The position numbers and the translations under genes were made by a program. Shown in pieces: positions 34,683-43,183 of a stretch of 64,000 nucleotides of DNA. The stretch spans positions 1 to 64,000 of the forward strand of contig NZ_JARZAI010000037.1 in the NCBI RefSeq assembly GCF_029893355.1. The letters run 5' to 3'. Below the pieces are notes generated by a model. It did no database searches. It was not told the origin of the DNA and was given only the letters and a program-made list of their open reading frames with translations. Source of the stretch: Kitasatospora sp. MAA4. Its GTDB lineage: Bacteria; Actinomycetota; Actinomycetes; Streptomycetales; Streptomycetaceae. Positions within the stretch are counted from its first letter, which is position 1. The number at the start of each line of letters is the position of its first letter.

Positions 34683-35785
34683 TGACGGCGGTTGAGCCGG
34701 CGGCAGCCGGTTCGGCGAGGGCGTCCTCCACCAACACGGTGGAGGACGCCCTCGCGGTGCTTCCGGCTCCTCGCACGGAGTCACCGGCCGGATCCGAGCG
34801 GTTCGAGCGCTTCGAGCACGAGTGGCGCTGGCTGCTGGCGGCCAGCGCGCGGACCTCCTCGATCGACCTGGTCTGCCACATCAACCCGGACGGCGACGCG
34901 CTCGGCTCGGCGCTGGCCGCCGGGCTCGCGCTGCGCTCGCTCGGGCACGAGGTGCGGGTCTCCTTCGGCGACGACCCGCAGGTGATCCCCGAGTCGCTCT
35001 CCTTCCTGCCCGGCCAGGAGCTGATCGTGCCGGCCTCGGCCGTGCCCGACGCTCCCGAGCTGGTGATCTGCTTCGACGTCGCCTCCGAGGGGCGGCTCGG
35101 GTTGCTGCACACGAAGGTCTTCGCGGCGCGGGCGATGGTGCTCCTCGACCACCACGCCTCCAACCCCGGCTTCGGCAGCCACATGATCATCGATCCGAGC
35201 GCCCCGGCCACCGCCGTGCTGGTCGACGAGCTGCTGCGCCGCCTGGGCGTGCCGCTCGACCAGGCGATCGCCGCCTGCCTCTACACCGGTATCGCCACCG
35301 ACACCGGTTCGTTCAAGTACGCCGCCACCACCCCCGCCACCCACGAGCTGGCCGGGCGGCTGCTGGCCACCGGGATCCGGCACGACCTGATCTCCCGCCA
35401 GCTCTGGGACACCTCCTCGTTCGGCTACCTGAAGGTGCTCGCCGCCGCGCTGGACCGCGCGGTGTACGAGCCGCAGGCGGTCGGCGGGCAGGGCCTGGTG
35501 TGGACCTGGGTGCCGTACCAGGACCTGGTGCTGTTCGGCGTCACCGTCGAGGAGATCGAGGGCCTGATCGACATCCTGCGCCGCCCGGCCGAGGCCGAGG
35601 TCGCGCTGGTCCTCAAGCAGGATCCCGACGGCACCCTGCGCGGCTCCTGCCGCTCCAAGGGCGCGGTCGACGTGGCCGCGGCCTGCGCCGAGCTGGGCGG
35701 CGGCGGGCACATCCACGCGGCCGGGTTCTCGGTGCGCGAGCCCGTACCGGCCGCGGTGGCCCGGTTCCGGGCCGCGCTCAGCTGA
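34682..35785 (+). CDS. DHH/DHHA1 phosphoesterase (NrnA-like oligoribonuclease / pAp phosphatase)
   Basis: A 367-residue enzyme. The DHH domain shows VCHINPDGDALGSALAAGL, ICFDVAS, LLDHHASNPGFG and TGIATDTGSFKYAATT; the C-terminal DHHA1 domain shows GSCRSKGAVDVAAACAELGGGGHIHAAGF, split here as residues about 325-352. Relatives degrade nano-RNA or cyclic dinucleotide products and 3'-phosphoadenosine 5'-phosphate. The first 35-40 residues are not conserved and contain a perfect hairpin in the DNA (34715-34755). Start at the GTG 34682 overlapping the rbfA stop is the coupled choice; a GTG at 34756, just after the hairpin, is also in frame and possible. Confidence 0.9.
   Translation: MTAVEPAAAGSARASSTNTVEDALAVLPAPRTESPAGSERFERFEHEWRWLLAASARTSSIDLVCHINPDGDALGSALAAGLALRSLGHEVRVSFGDDPQVIPESLSFLPGQELIVPASAVPDAPELVICFDVASEGRLGLLHTKVFAARAMVLLDHHASNPGFGSHMIIDPSAPATAVLVDELLRRLGVPLDQAIAACLYTGIATDTGSFKYAATTPATHELAGRLLATGIRHDLISRQLWDTSSFGYLKVLAAALDRAVYEPQAVGGQGLVWTWVPYQDLVLFGVTVEEIEGLIDILRRPAEAEVALVLKQDPDGTLRGSCRSKGAVDVAAACAELGGGGHIHAAGFSVREPVPAAVARFRAALS
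34715..34755 (+). promoter_or_regulatory. Perfect 18-bp hairpin inside the start of the DHH gene
   Basis: GCGAGGGCGTCCTCCACC pairs perfectly with GGTGGAGGACGCCCTCGC across a five-base AACAC loop, 33 bases after the GTG start. In RNA it would be extremely stable and could end transcription after rbfA or limit translation of the DHH gene. No T tract follows. Confidence 0.75.
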
Positions 35786-35811
35786 CTTATCACCTGTAGA
35801 GAAAAGAACCC

Positions 35812-36717
35812 ATGAAGCGCAAAGGCACTGGCCCCGACGGCCTCGTCATCGTCGACAAGCCGGAGGGCATCACCTCGCACGGGGTGGTGTCCAAGATGCG
35901 GTGGCTGGCCGGGACCAGGAAGGTCGGCCATGCCGGGACGCTGGACCCGATGGCCACCGGCGTGCTGATCATCGGTGTCGAGCGGGCCACCCGGCTGCTC
36001 GGGCACCTGATGCTCACCGCCAAGACGTACGAGGCGACGATCCGGCTCGGCCAGAGCACCGTCACCGACGACCGGGAGGGCGAGGTCACCGCCTCGGTTC
36101 CGGCCGACGCGGTGACCCGCGAGGCGATCGACGCCGGGATCGCGGTGCTGACCGGCGAGATCATGCAGGTGCCGTCCAAGGTCAGCGCCATCAAGATCGA
36201 CGGGAAGCGCTCGTACAGCCGGGTGCGGGAGGGCGAGGAGTTCGAGATCCCGGCCCGGCCGACCACCGTGCACTCCTTCACCGTGCACGCGCAGCGGGCG
36301 GCGGTGGCCGAGGACGGTACGCCGGTGGTCGACCTGGACGTCACCGTGGAGTGCTCCTCCGGCACCTACATCCGGGCGCTGGCCCGCGACCTGGGGGCCG
36401 GGCTGGGCGTCGGCGGACATCTGACGGCGCTGCGCCGCACCCGGGTCGGGCCGTACGGCGTGGAGTCCGCGCACACGCTGGAGCAGCTGGAGGAGAAGTT
36501 CGAGGTGCTGCCGATCGGCGAGGCCGCCACGGCCGCCTTCCCGCGCTGGGAGATCGGCGAGGACGACGCCCGGCTGCTCTCCAGCGGGGTGCGGCTGACG
36601 GCGCCCGGGCTCGGCGTGGACGGGCCGATCGCCGTCTTCGGGCCGGACGGCACCTTCCTGGCGCTGGTGGAGGAGAAGGACGGGCGTGCCGTGCCGGTGG
36701 CGGTGTTCGTCGGCTGA
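35812..36717 (+). CDS. truB: tRNA pseudouridine(55) synthase TruB
   Basis: A 301-residue enzyme that makes pseudouridine 55 in the T-loop of tRNAs. The N-terminal motif is GLVIVDKPEGITSH, the catalytic Asp is in KVGHAGTLDPMATGVLIIG, and KTYEATIRLG, PSKVSAIKIDGKRSYSRVREG and ECSSGTYIRALARDLG follow. The C-terminal PUA-like part covers about 230-301. The start is 27 bases after the DHH stop with a weak purine-rich ribosome site. It closes the rimP-to-truB translation block. Confidence 0.95.
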   Translation: MKRKGTGPDGLVIVDKPEGITSHGVVSKMRWLAGTRKVGHAGTLDPMATGVLIIGVERATRLLGHLMLTAKTYEATIRLGQSTVTDDREGEVTASVPADAVTREAIDAGIAVLTGEIMQVPSKVSAIKIDGKRSYSRVREGEEFEIPARPTTVHSFTVHAQRAAVAEDGTPVVDLDVTVECSSGTYIRALARDLGAGLGVGGHLTALRRTRVGPYGVESAHTLEQLEEKFEVLPIGEAATAAFPRWEIGEDDARLLSSGVRLTAPGLGVDGPIAVFGPDGTFLALVEEKDGRAVPVAVFVG

Positions 36718-36852
36718 TCCCCTGGGTGTTTCTCACCCGAACGGGCGAGCGCGCGAGGTGAACACCGGTGGTGAACGGTGCGGCCGGGGTCGCTCGGGCC
36801 GCGCCGTGGGCAGGCTCCCCGCAGCGGGCACGGCGGCGGGGAGGCAGCGCTC

Positions 36853-39759
36853 ATGGCGGGTATCGACCAGCATCTGCGGGACGCGCTCGACGGCCCGGCG
36901 CTCGACCTCGGCGGGGTGCTGGAGCTGTCCTCCCGTCAGTTGGCCGCGGCGAGCGCCGGTCCCGGGCGGATCGTGGAGCTGGCGGCCGACCGGGTGGAGC
37001 GCCCGGACGGCCTGGCCGGCGAGGAGCCGCAGCTGCCGCTCACCGTGCTGGTCGGGGAGCCCGGCAGCGGGCGGAGCTCCGAGCTGGCGGCGCTCGCGGT
37101 GCGCCGGGCCGCCGGGGCGCGGCCGCTGCCCACGCTCTGGCTGCGCGGGGCGGACCTGCGCACCGGAGACCGCACGCCGGAGCAGGCGGCGGACCGCGCA
37201 CTCGACGCCGCGCATCCGGTGTCCGCGGTGGCCCGGGTCGCGGGGGCGGCCGGGCGGCCGCTGCTGATCGTCCTGGACGGCCCGGAGGAGGCCGCGACCG
37301 TGCTGGACCGGGCCTGGCACCGGGAGACCCTCCAGTGGCTGCGAGAGACCGGGGTGCGGCTGCTGGTGGCCTGCCGGCCGGAGAGCTGGGAGCAGTACGC
37401 GCCGGGCGTCGACCCGGCGGCCGTCCAGCTGCACCGGCTCGGCCCGCTGCGGGCGCAGACGGCGCAGCTGGTCGCCCTGCGGTACGGGGTGCCGTGCCCG
37501 GCGGGCGAGCCGGACCCGCTGGCGCTGCGGCTGGCCGGCGAGCTGGCCGCGGCCGGGGTGGCGCAGCCGGCCGCGAACCGCTCGGAGCTGTACGCCGGCG
37601 TGCTGGACCTGTACTGCCTGCGGATCGCCCAGCGGATCGCGGACGGCCCGGCACACCCCCGGCGGCCGTCGGCGCACCGCCGCGGCGCGCCGCTGCCGTC
37701 CGCCCGGTCCTGTGCCGGGCAGGTGCGGCGGCTGGCGGCCGCGGTGGCGGGCCGGGTGCACGAGGCGGCCCGCCGGATGCTCGGGCCGGGGCAGGGCGCC
37801 CTGGGGCTCTCCGCGTTCGCCGAGCTCTTTCCGCCGGAGGCCGGCTGGGCGCAGGCGGTGCTCGCCGAGCGGCTCTTCGTGGTGGCGGGCGGCGGATACC
37901 GCCTGGCGCACGAGGAGTTGGCCGACTGGTTGCAGGGTCAGCACCTGGACCTGGACGCGGCGCTGCGCCTGCTGCTGGCCGAGGACGGGCAGTCTGCCGC
38001 GGCGCGGGCCGTGCCGCGGCACCGGGCCGGGGCCGTCACGCTGGCGCTGCGCACGTTCGGCGAGACCCGGGGGGCGTCCGCGCTGGACGGCCTGCTGTGG
38101 CGGATCTGGCGAGCGCTGGAGGGCTCGACCAGCAGCGCTGAGGCGGACGGCGCCGGGTGGTGGGCAGCCCGGCTGCTGGCGGCCGGGCTGCGGGCAGGCC
38201 CGGATCCGGCGGCCCACCGGGAGCTGCTGGAGCGGCTCGCCGAGCGGATCGCCGAGCAGGCCGCGCCGGTCGGCGGCTTCGCCCGGCTCCGGGACGGGCA
38301 GCCGGGCGGACTCGGCCGGTTCGGACCGGCCTTCTGGACCGCACTGCCACTGGACCTGCCCGACCGGCTGGAGCTGCTGCGCCGCCTGGTCCGGGCGGAC
38401 GGCCCGGAGCAGGGCTTCCTCGCGCTCGCGGCCGAGCAGCTGCGGGCCGATCCGCAGGCGGCGCTGCCGCTGTTCTGCCGCTGGTTCGCCGACGGACGGG
38501 GTCTGCCCGGACGCTCCGGGGCCGGCGTCGCGGACCTCGCCCAGGAGCTGCTCTACGCTCACCGCGCCCTGGCTGTCGACGAGTTGACGGAGGAGCTGGT
38601 CGCCGCGGCGCACCCGCGGGCGGACGCGCTGCTGGCCGTCCTGGCGGTCGAGGAGCCGTCGGCGCTCTGTCGCGCGGTCGACCGCTGGAGCCACGATCCG
38701 CGCCCCGAACGGCATGTGGCCGCCGCCGTGCACGCGGTGCGGGTCGCCCCCTACGCGAGCGGCGCGGGCGTGCTGCTGCTGCGGCACGCGGCCCGCGCCC
38801 TGCTGGGCCGGGAGGACGAGCCGGGGCTGCACGGAGCCGCCCTGGCGCTGCTGGTGCGTGATCCGCGGACCCGCGCCCGGCAGCTGCCCGCCGCGCTGGC
38901 GGCGTACCGGGCCGACGACCCGTTCGTCACGGCGGAGGCGCTCGGGCCGGCGCTCGCCACCGACCGGGAGGAGGTCCTGACGGCCTTCGAGGCGCGGCTT
39001 TCCGCCCCGGGCGGCGGGGTCGCGCGGGTGCTGCGGCTGCTGGCGGAGGCGGACGCGCCGGGCGGGCGCGGTGGCGGGCCGGCCGGGCTGCCGGATGCGG
39101 GCACCCGGCTGGCGGGGCGGCTGCTGCGCGAGCGCCCCGAGCGGGCCGAGCTGGTCGCCGAGTACCTCGCCCACCGGCTGGCCCGCGGCAGCGCCGTCCA
39201 GGGGGATCTGACGGCGCTGCTCGGCCCGCGTCCGGCGGACCGCCCGGCCTCGGTGCGGCGGGCGTTCGCGCTGGTGCTGGTCGCGCCGGCGGCGGGGGAG
39301 GGGCTGCGTGAGGAGTTCCTGGACCGGCTGCTCGCCACCGAGCACGATCCGGCGGTGCTGGAGCCCGTCCTGGAGCGGCTCGCGCTGGCCGGCGCCGCGC
39401 ACCGCCCCGAGCGGGCCCGGGCGGTGGTCCGCCGGATCGCCGACGCCTGGGAGCGCACCGAGCCCGGCGGCCCCGGCCACCGGCCCGGCGGCGCCGACCG
39501 GCTGGACGCCGCGCTGGTGCGCTGCGCGGGTCGGACGGCCGGCTTCGCCCTGCTGCTCGCCGACTGGCCGGCCGAGGCGCTGCCCCCGGCCGGCGGCCCG
39601 TTGCTGGCCCGGATGCGGGAGTTGGTGGCGCAGGGCAGGGACCCGCAGTACGCCGCCGCACAGGCCGAACGGGACCCCGTACGGAGGACGGTCGCACCGC
39701 CGTCGATCACAGCGGGCGTTCCGGTGCCGGAGCGCGGACCGGCGCATGGCACGCTATAG
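36853..39759 (+). CDS. Large NTPase of unknown function with variant Walker A
   Basis: A 968-residue protein. Residues about 55-230 look like a P-loop NTPase domain: Walker A GEPGSGRSS at about residue 70, Walker B RPLLIVLDGPEE, and VRLLVACRPESW, like the sensor strand of STAND/NACHT ATPases. The Walker A Lys is Arg, so ATP hydrolysis is doubtful. The rest is helical and Ala/Leu/Arg-rich, compatible with HEAT/TPR-type repeats. There is no signal or membrane segment. GGGAGG lies 9 bases before the ATG at 36853; the upstream frame to 36778 is not needed. As I recall, a hypothetical gene sits at this place in other Streptomyces. I do not recognise a named family. Confidence 0.72.
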   Translation: MAGIDQHLRDALDGPALDLGGVLELSSRQLAAASAGPGRIVELAADRVERPDGLAGEEPQLPLTVLVGEPGSGRSSELAALAVRRAAGARPLPTLWLRGADLRTGDRTPEQAADRALDAAHPVSAVARVAGAAGRPLLIVLDGPEEAATVLDRAWHRETLQWLRETGVRLLVACRPESWEQYAPGVDPAAVQLHRLGPLRAQTAQLVALRYGVPCPAGEPDPLALRLAGELAAAGVAQPAANRSELYAGVLDLYCLRIAQRIADGPAHPRRPSAHRRGAPLPSARSCAGQVRRLAAAVAGRVHEAARRMLGPGQGALGLSAFAELFPPEAGWAQAVLAERLFVVAGGGYRLAHEELADWLQGQHLDLDAALRLLLAEDGQSAAARAVPRHRAGAVTLALRTFGETRGASALDGLLWRIWRALEGSTSSAEADGAGWWAARLLAAGLRAGPDPAAHRELLERLAERIAEQAAPVGGFARLRDGQPGGLGRFGPAFWTALPLDLPDRLELLRRLVRADGPEQGFLALAAEQLRADPQAALPLFCRWFADGRGLPGRSGAGVADLAQELLYAHRALAVDELTEELVAAAHPRADALLAVLAVEEPSALCRAVDRWSHDPRPERHVAAAVHAVRVAPYASGAGVLLLRHAARALLGREDEPGLHGAALALLVRDPRTRARQLPAALAAYRADDPFVTAEALGPALATDREEVLTAFEARLSAPGGGVARVLRLLAEADAPGGRGGGPAGLPDAGTRLAGRLLRERPERAELVAEYLAHRLARGSAVQGDLTALLGPRPADRPASVRRAFALVLVAPAAGEGLREEFLDRLLATEHDPAVLEPVLERLALAGAAHRPERARAVVRRIADAWERTEPGGPGHRPGGADRLDAALVRCAGRTAGFALLLADWPAEALPPAGGPLLARMRELVAQGRDPQYAAAQAERDPVRRTVAPPSITAGVPVPERGPAHGTL

Positions 39760-39780
39760 GGGTTCGAGTTCGATCGTTTG

Positions 39781-39799
39781 AGCACCTGACACAGGTGCT
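39781..39799 (+). promoter_or_regulatory. Small hairpin in ribF leader
   Basis: AGCACCT pairs with AGGTGCT (7 bp) across a five-base loop, 37 bases before the ribF start and 21 bases after the upstream stop. It could be a weak terminator or leader element. It does not resemble an FMN riboswitch. Confidence 0.35.
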
Positions 39800-39836
39800 T
39801 CGGGGGCGTAATCGCGATGGAGAAGGAGCGGTCAGG

Positions 39837-40781
39837 GTGCAGCGCTGGCGTGGCCTGGAGGAGATTCCCGGTGACTGGGGGCGCAGTGTCGTCACCATCG
39901 GTTCCTTCGACGGAGTGCACCTGGGACACCAACTGATCATCAGCCGCGCGGTGCAGCGGGCCCGCGAGCTGGACGCGAAGAGCGTCCTGGTGACCTTCGA
40001 CCCGCACCCCAGCGAGGTGGTCCGCCCGGGCAGCCACCCGCCGCTGCTGGCTCCTCAGCCCCGCCGGGCCGAGCTGGTGGCGACGCTGGGCGTGGACGCG
40101 GTGCTGGTGCTGCCGTTCACTCTGGCCTTCTCGCAGGAGTCGCCGCAGTTCTTCGTCCAGCAGGTGCTGGTGGACTCGCTGCACGCGCGGCTGGTCATCG
40201 AGGGCCCCAACTTCCGCTTCGGCCACCGGGCGGAGGGCGACGTCGCGCTGCTGGCCGAGCTCGGCCGGCAGGCCGACTTCGAGGTGGAGGTGCTCGACCT
40301 CCAGGTGCGCGGCGCGGCGGGCGGCGGCGAGCCGTTCTCCTCCACCCTGGTCCGCCGGCTGGTGGCGGCCGGCGACGTGAGCGGCGCGGCCGAGGTGCTG
40401 GGCCGCCCGCACCAGGTGGAGGGCACCGTGGTGCGCGGCGCGCAGCGCGGGCGCGAGCTCGGCTTCCCGACCGCCAACGTGGACACCGTGCCGCACAGCG
40501 CGGTCCCGGCCGACGGCGTGTACGCGGGCTGGCTGACCGCGGGCGGCGAGCGGATGCCCGCCGCGATCTCGGTCGGCACCAACCCGACCTTCGACGGCAC
40601 CGCCCGTACCGTCGAGGCGTACGCCATCGACCGGGTGGGCCTGGACCTCTACGGCATGCACGTCGCGGTGGACTTCCTCGCCTTCCTGCGCGGGATGGAG
40701 AAGTTCGACTCGATCGAGGCGCTGCTCGACCGGATGGCGGTCGACGTCAAGCAGGCCAGGGAGCTCACCGCGACCGGCTGA
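39837..40781 (+). CDS. ribF: Bifunctional riboflavin kinase / FAD synthetase
   Basis: A 314-residue enzyme that makes FMN from riboflavin, then FAD. The N-terminal nucleotidyltransferase shows TIGSFDGVHLGHQLII and GPNFRFGHRAEGD. The C-terminal flavokinase shows GRELGFPTANVDT, GVYAGWL and ISVGTNPTFDGTARTVEAY. The start is the GTG at 39837, 7 bases after AAGGAG; the frame is open to 39795 but without a better site. A 25-bp terminator begins 10 bases after the stop. Confidence 0.95.
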   Translation: MQRWRGLEEIPGDWGRSVVTIGSFDGVHLGHQLIISRAVQRARELDAKSVLVTFDPHPSEVVRPGSHPPLLAPQPRRAELVATLGVDAVLVLPFTLAFSQESPQFFVQQVLVDSLHARLVIEGPNFRFGHRAEGDVALLAELGRQADFEVEVLDLQVRGAAGGGEPFSSTLVRRLVAAGDVSGAAEVLGRPHQVEGTVVRGAQRGRELGFPTANVDTVPHSAVPADGVYAGWLTAGGERMPAAISVGTNPTFDGTARTVEAYAIDRVGLDLYGMHVAVDFLAFLRGMEKFDSIEALLDRMAVDVKQARELTATG

Positions 40782-40791
40782 GCAGCGCGGC

Positions 40792-40846
40792 AGCACGCAG
40801 GAAGGGCCCGTCCGGATGCGCTCCGGACGGGCCCTTCCTGCGTGCT
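40792..40846. terminator. Bidirectional terminator, 25-bp perfect stem
   Basis: The arms at 40792-40816 and 40822-40846 are perfect complements (25 bp) around a five-base TGCGC loop. It lies between the convergent ribF and EspI-like genes, and its right edge touches the stop codon of the latter. It should end transcripts from both sides. Confidence 0.9.
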
Positions 40847-43050
40847 CACTGCTGCTGCGGGGGCGGCGGCGGGTAGCCGTAGCCGGGCGGCGGGGGGCCG
40901 GCCGGGTCGGGCTGCTGCTGGTGCTGCGGCGGCTGCGGCTGCTGGGGCCAGTCCTGCGGGGGGCCGGGCTGCTGCGGGCCGGGTGCGGCCTGCGGGTAGC
41001 CGTAGCCACCCGGCTGGCCCGGCGGCTGGGCGTACGGCGGCGGGTTCTGGCCGGGCTGCGGCTGCTGCTGCGGGGACCAGGGGTGGCCCGGCTCCGGGGC
41101 GGGCGGCGGCGCGCCCCACGGCTGGCCCGGTGCCTGCGGCTGGTTGTACTGCGGCGGCTGGCCGTTCCAGTGCTGCTGCTGGGGCGGCTGCTGGTGGTGC
41201 TGGGGAGGCTGCTGCTGCCAGCTCGCGTTGGCCGCCGCGGCCTGCTGGGCCCGCAGGATGTCCTCGCCGACCAGGGTGGCCAGCTCGAAGTAGGAGTCCC
41301 GGACCTTGGGCCGCATCATCTCCAGGTTGACCTCGGCACCGGCCGACAGGCTCTCGTCGAACGGCACCACGATGACGCCGCGGCAGCGGGTCTGGAAGTG
41401 CGCGACGATGTCCTCGATCCGGATCATCTTGCTGGTCTCGCGGACCCCGGAGACCACCGTGATGCTGCGCTGCACCAGGTCCGCGTAGCCGTGTGCGGAG
41501 AGCCAGTCCAGCGTGGTGCTGGCGCTGCTCGCGCCGTCCACGCTGGGGGTGGCGACGACGATCAGCTGGTCGGCGAGGTCCAGCACCCCGCGCATCGCGC
41601 TGTAGAGCAGGCCGGTGCCCGAGTCGGTCAGGATGATCGGGTACTGGCGGCCGAGCACCTCGATGACCTGGCGGTAGTCCGAGTCGTTGAAGGTGGTGGA
41701 GACCGCCGGGTCGACGTCGTTCGCCAGGATCTCCAGGCCGGAGTTGAGGTCCTGCGAGGTGAACTGGCGGATGTCCATGTAGCTGCGCAGGTGCGGGATG
41801 GCCGTCACCAGGTCGCGGATGGTCGCGCCGGTCTGCCGCTTGACGCGGCGTCCGAGCGTGCCGGCGTCCGGGTTGGCGTCGATCGCGATCACCTTGTCCT
41901 GGCGCTCGCTGGCCAGCGTGGCGCCGAGCGCGGTGGTGGTCGTGGTCTTGCCGACGCCGCCCTTGAGGCTGATCACCGCGATCCGGTAGCAGCTCATCAC
42001 CGGGGTGCGGATGATCTCCAAGCGGCGGTCGCGCTCGGCCTGGGCGGCCTTGCCGCCGAACTTGATGCGCGGGCCCTGCCGCTGCTGCTTCGGCTGGTTG
42101 CGCAGCAGCCGGTCGGAGGAGAGCTCGACGGCGGCGGTGTAGCCCAGCGGGGCGCCGTGCGCCATCGGCTGCTGGCCGGGGCCGCCGTGCTGCTGGAAGG
42201 CGGCGGGGGCCTGCGGGACGGGCTGCTGGTAGGCGGCTGGCGGGGGGTAGGCCTGCGGCTGGTGGCCCTGCGGCGGGCCGGGCTGCGGCCAGCCGCCCTG
42301 CCGGGGGTCGACGGGGTGCGCCTGCGGTGGGACGGCGGCGGGCTGGCCCTGCTGGGGCTGCTGTCCCGGCTGTCCCTGCTGGGCCCAGGGCGCGGCGGGC
42401 CCCGGCTGCTGGGTCTGCGGGGGCTGCTGGGCCGCTTCCGGCCGGGCCGGCGGCTGGTACTGCTGCTGCGGCGGCACGGCGGCGTACGGCGCGGGGTAGG
42501 GCTGCGGCTGCTGCTGGGCCTGCTGCTGGGCCTGCGGTGGGACCTGCTGGGGCGGCTGCTCGGTCCCCGGCCACGGCGAGCCACCGGGCGGGCCGGCCTG
42601 CGGCTGGGGCTGGGCTGCTGCTGCGGCGGCGGCGGCGGCGGCCGGAGCCTGCTCGGAGGTGGGCGCGGCGGGTCGGCTCGGCTCGGGCTGAGGGGGCGTG
42701 AGCTGAGGTGCGGTCACTCGGGGCGGCAGCTGCGCGTCCGGCGCGGGCGCGGGCGCGGGCTCCGGAGCAGGCGCCGGGGCGGCCGCCGGCACCGGTGCCG
42801 GGGCGGCAGCAGCGGGCGCGGGGGCGGCAGCAGCGTCCGCAGCCGCAGTGGCCGCCGCAGGTGCGACGGGTGCGGCCGCCGGCTCGGACGCGGCCGGCGG
42901 GGGCGCGGATGCCACCGCGGGCGCCTCGGCCGGCGCTGCTTCGCCCTGGGTGTACCAGGACGGGGGAGTGTAGTCGGGGGCGTCGGACCAGTCGTCGTCG
43001 TCCTCTGCCGCGTTGTCGCCGACGTAGACGCCGTCCCGATCGCTGCTCAA
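40846..43050 (-). CDS. EspI-like ParA/MinD ATPase of the type VII secretion locus
   Basis: A 734-residue protein. An N-terminal Pro/Ala/Gln-rich region of about 315 residues precedes a ParA/MinD-type ATPase (about 345-600) with deviant Walker A LKGGVGKTTTTTALG and IALDTDSGTGLL-like switch region (seen as ILTDSGTGLLYSAMRG). A second Pro/Gln-rich tail of about 120 residues follows. This layout resembles EspI of mycobacterial ESX-1. The start is most likely the TTG at 43050 (LSSDRDGVYVG), since GGGAG stands 7 bases before it; a GTG at 43098 would add 16 residues with no ribosome site. It probably acts on or regulates the secretion machine; that is inference. Confidence 0.8.
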   Translation of the reverse strand: MSSDRDGVYVGDNAAEDDDDWSDAPDYTPPSWYTQGEAAPAEAPAVASAPPPAASEPAAAPVAPAAATAAADAAAAPAPAAAAPAPVPAAAPAPAPEPAPAPAPDAQLPPRVTAPQLTPPQPEPSRPAAPTSEQAPAAAAAAAAAAQPQPQAGPPGGSPWPGTEQPPQQVPPQAQQQAQQQPQPYPAPYAAVPPQQQYQPPARPEAAQQPPQTQQPGPAAPWAQQGQPGQQPQQGQPAAVPPQAHPVDPRQGGWPQPGPPQGHQPQAYPPPAAYQQPVPQAPAAFQQHGGPGQQPMAHGAPLGYTAAVELSSDRLLRNQPKQQRQGPRIKFGGKAAQAERDRRLEIIRTPVMSCYRIAVISLKGGVGKTTTTTALGATLASERQDKVIAIDANPDAGTLGRRVKRQTGATIRDLVTAIPHLRSYMDIRQFTSQDLNSGLEILANDVDPAVSTTFNDSDYRQVIEVLGRQYPIILTDSGTGLLYSAMRGVLDLADQLIVVATPSVDGASSASTTLDWLSAHGYADLVQRSITVVSGVRETSKMIRIEDIVAHFQTRCRGVIVVPFDESLSAGAEVNLEMMRPKVRDSYFELATLVGEDILRAQQAAAANASWQQQPPQHHQQPPQQQHWNGQPPQYNQPQAPGQPWGAPPPAPEPGHPWSPQQQPQPGQNPPPYAQPPGQPGGYGYPQAAPGPQQPGPPQDWPQQPQPPQHQQQPDPAGPPPPGYGYPPPPPQQQ

Positions 43051-43183
43051 CTTGGGCTCCCTCGTGTTCGCCGCCGCTCTTCGCGGTGCCGTAGGCACAA
43101 GACTAGGACGTCACGCAAGGTCCGTTGAAGCCGGAGGGCCCGATCCGTTCAGCTGCCGGACCGGGCGCGGCCGGTGCGCGGTG

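Noticed and set aside
39781..39836. FMN riboswitch before ribF
   Set aside because: The leader is too short and lacks the conserved RFN core; only a 7-bp hairpin is present.
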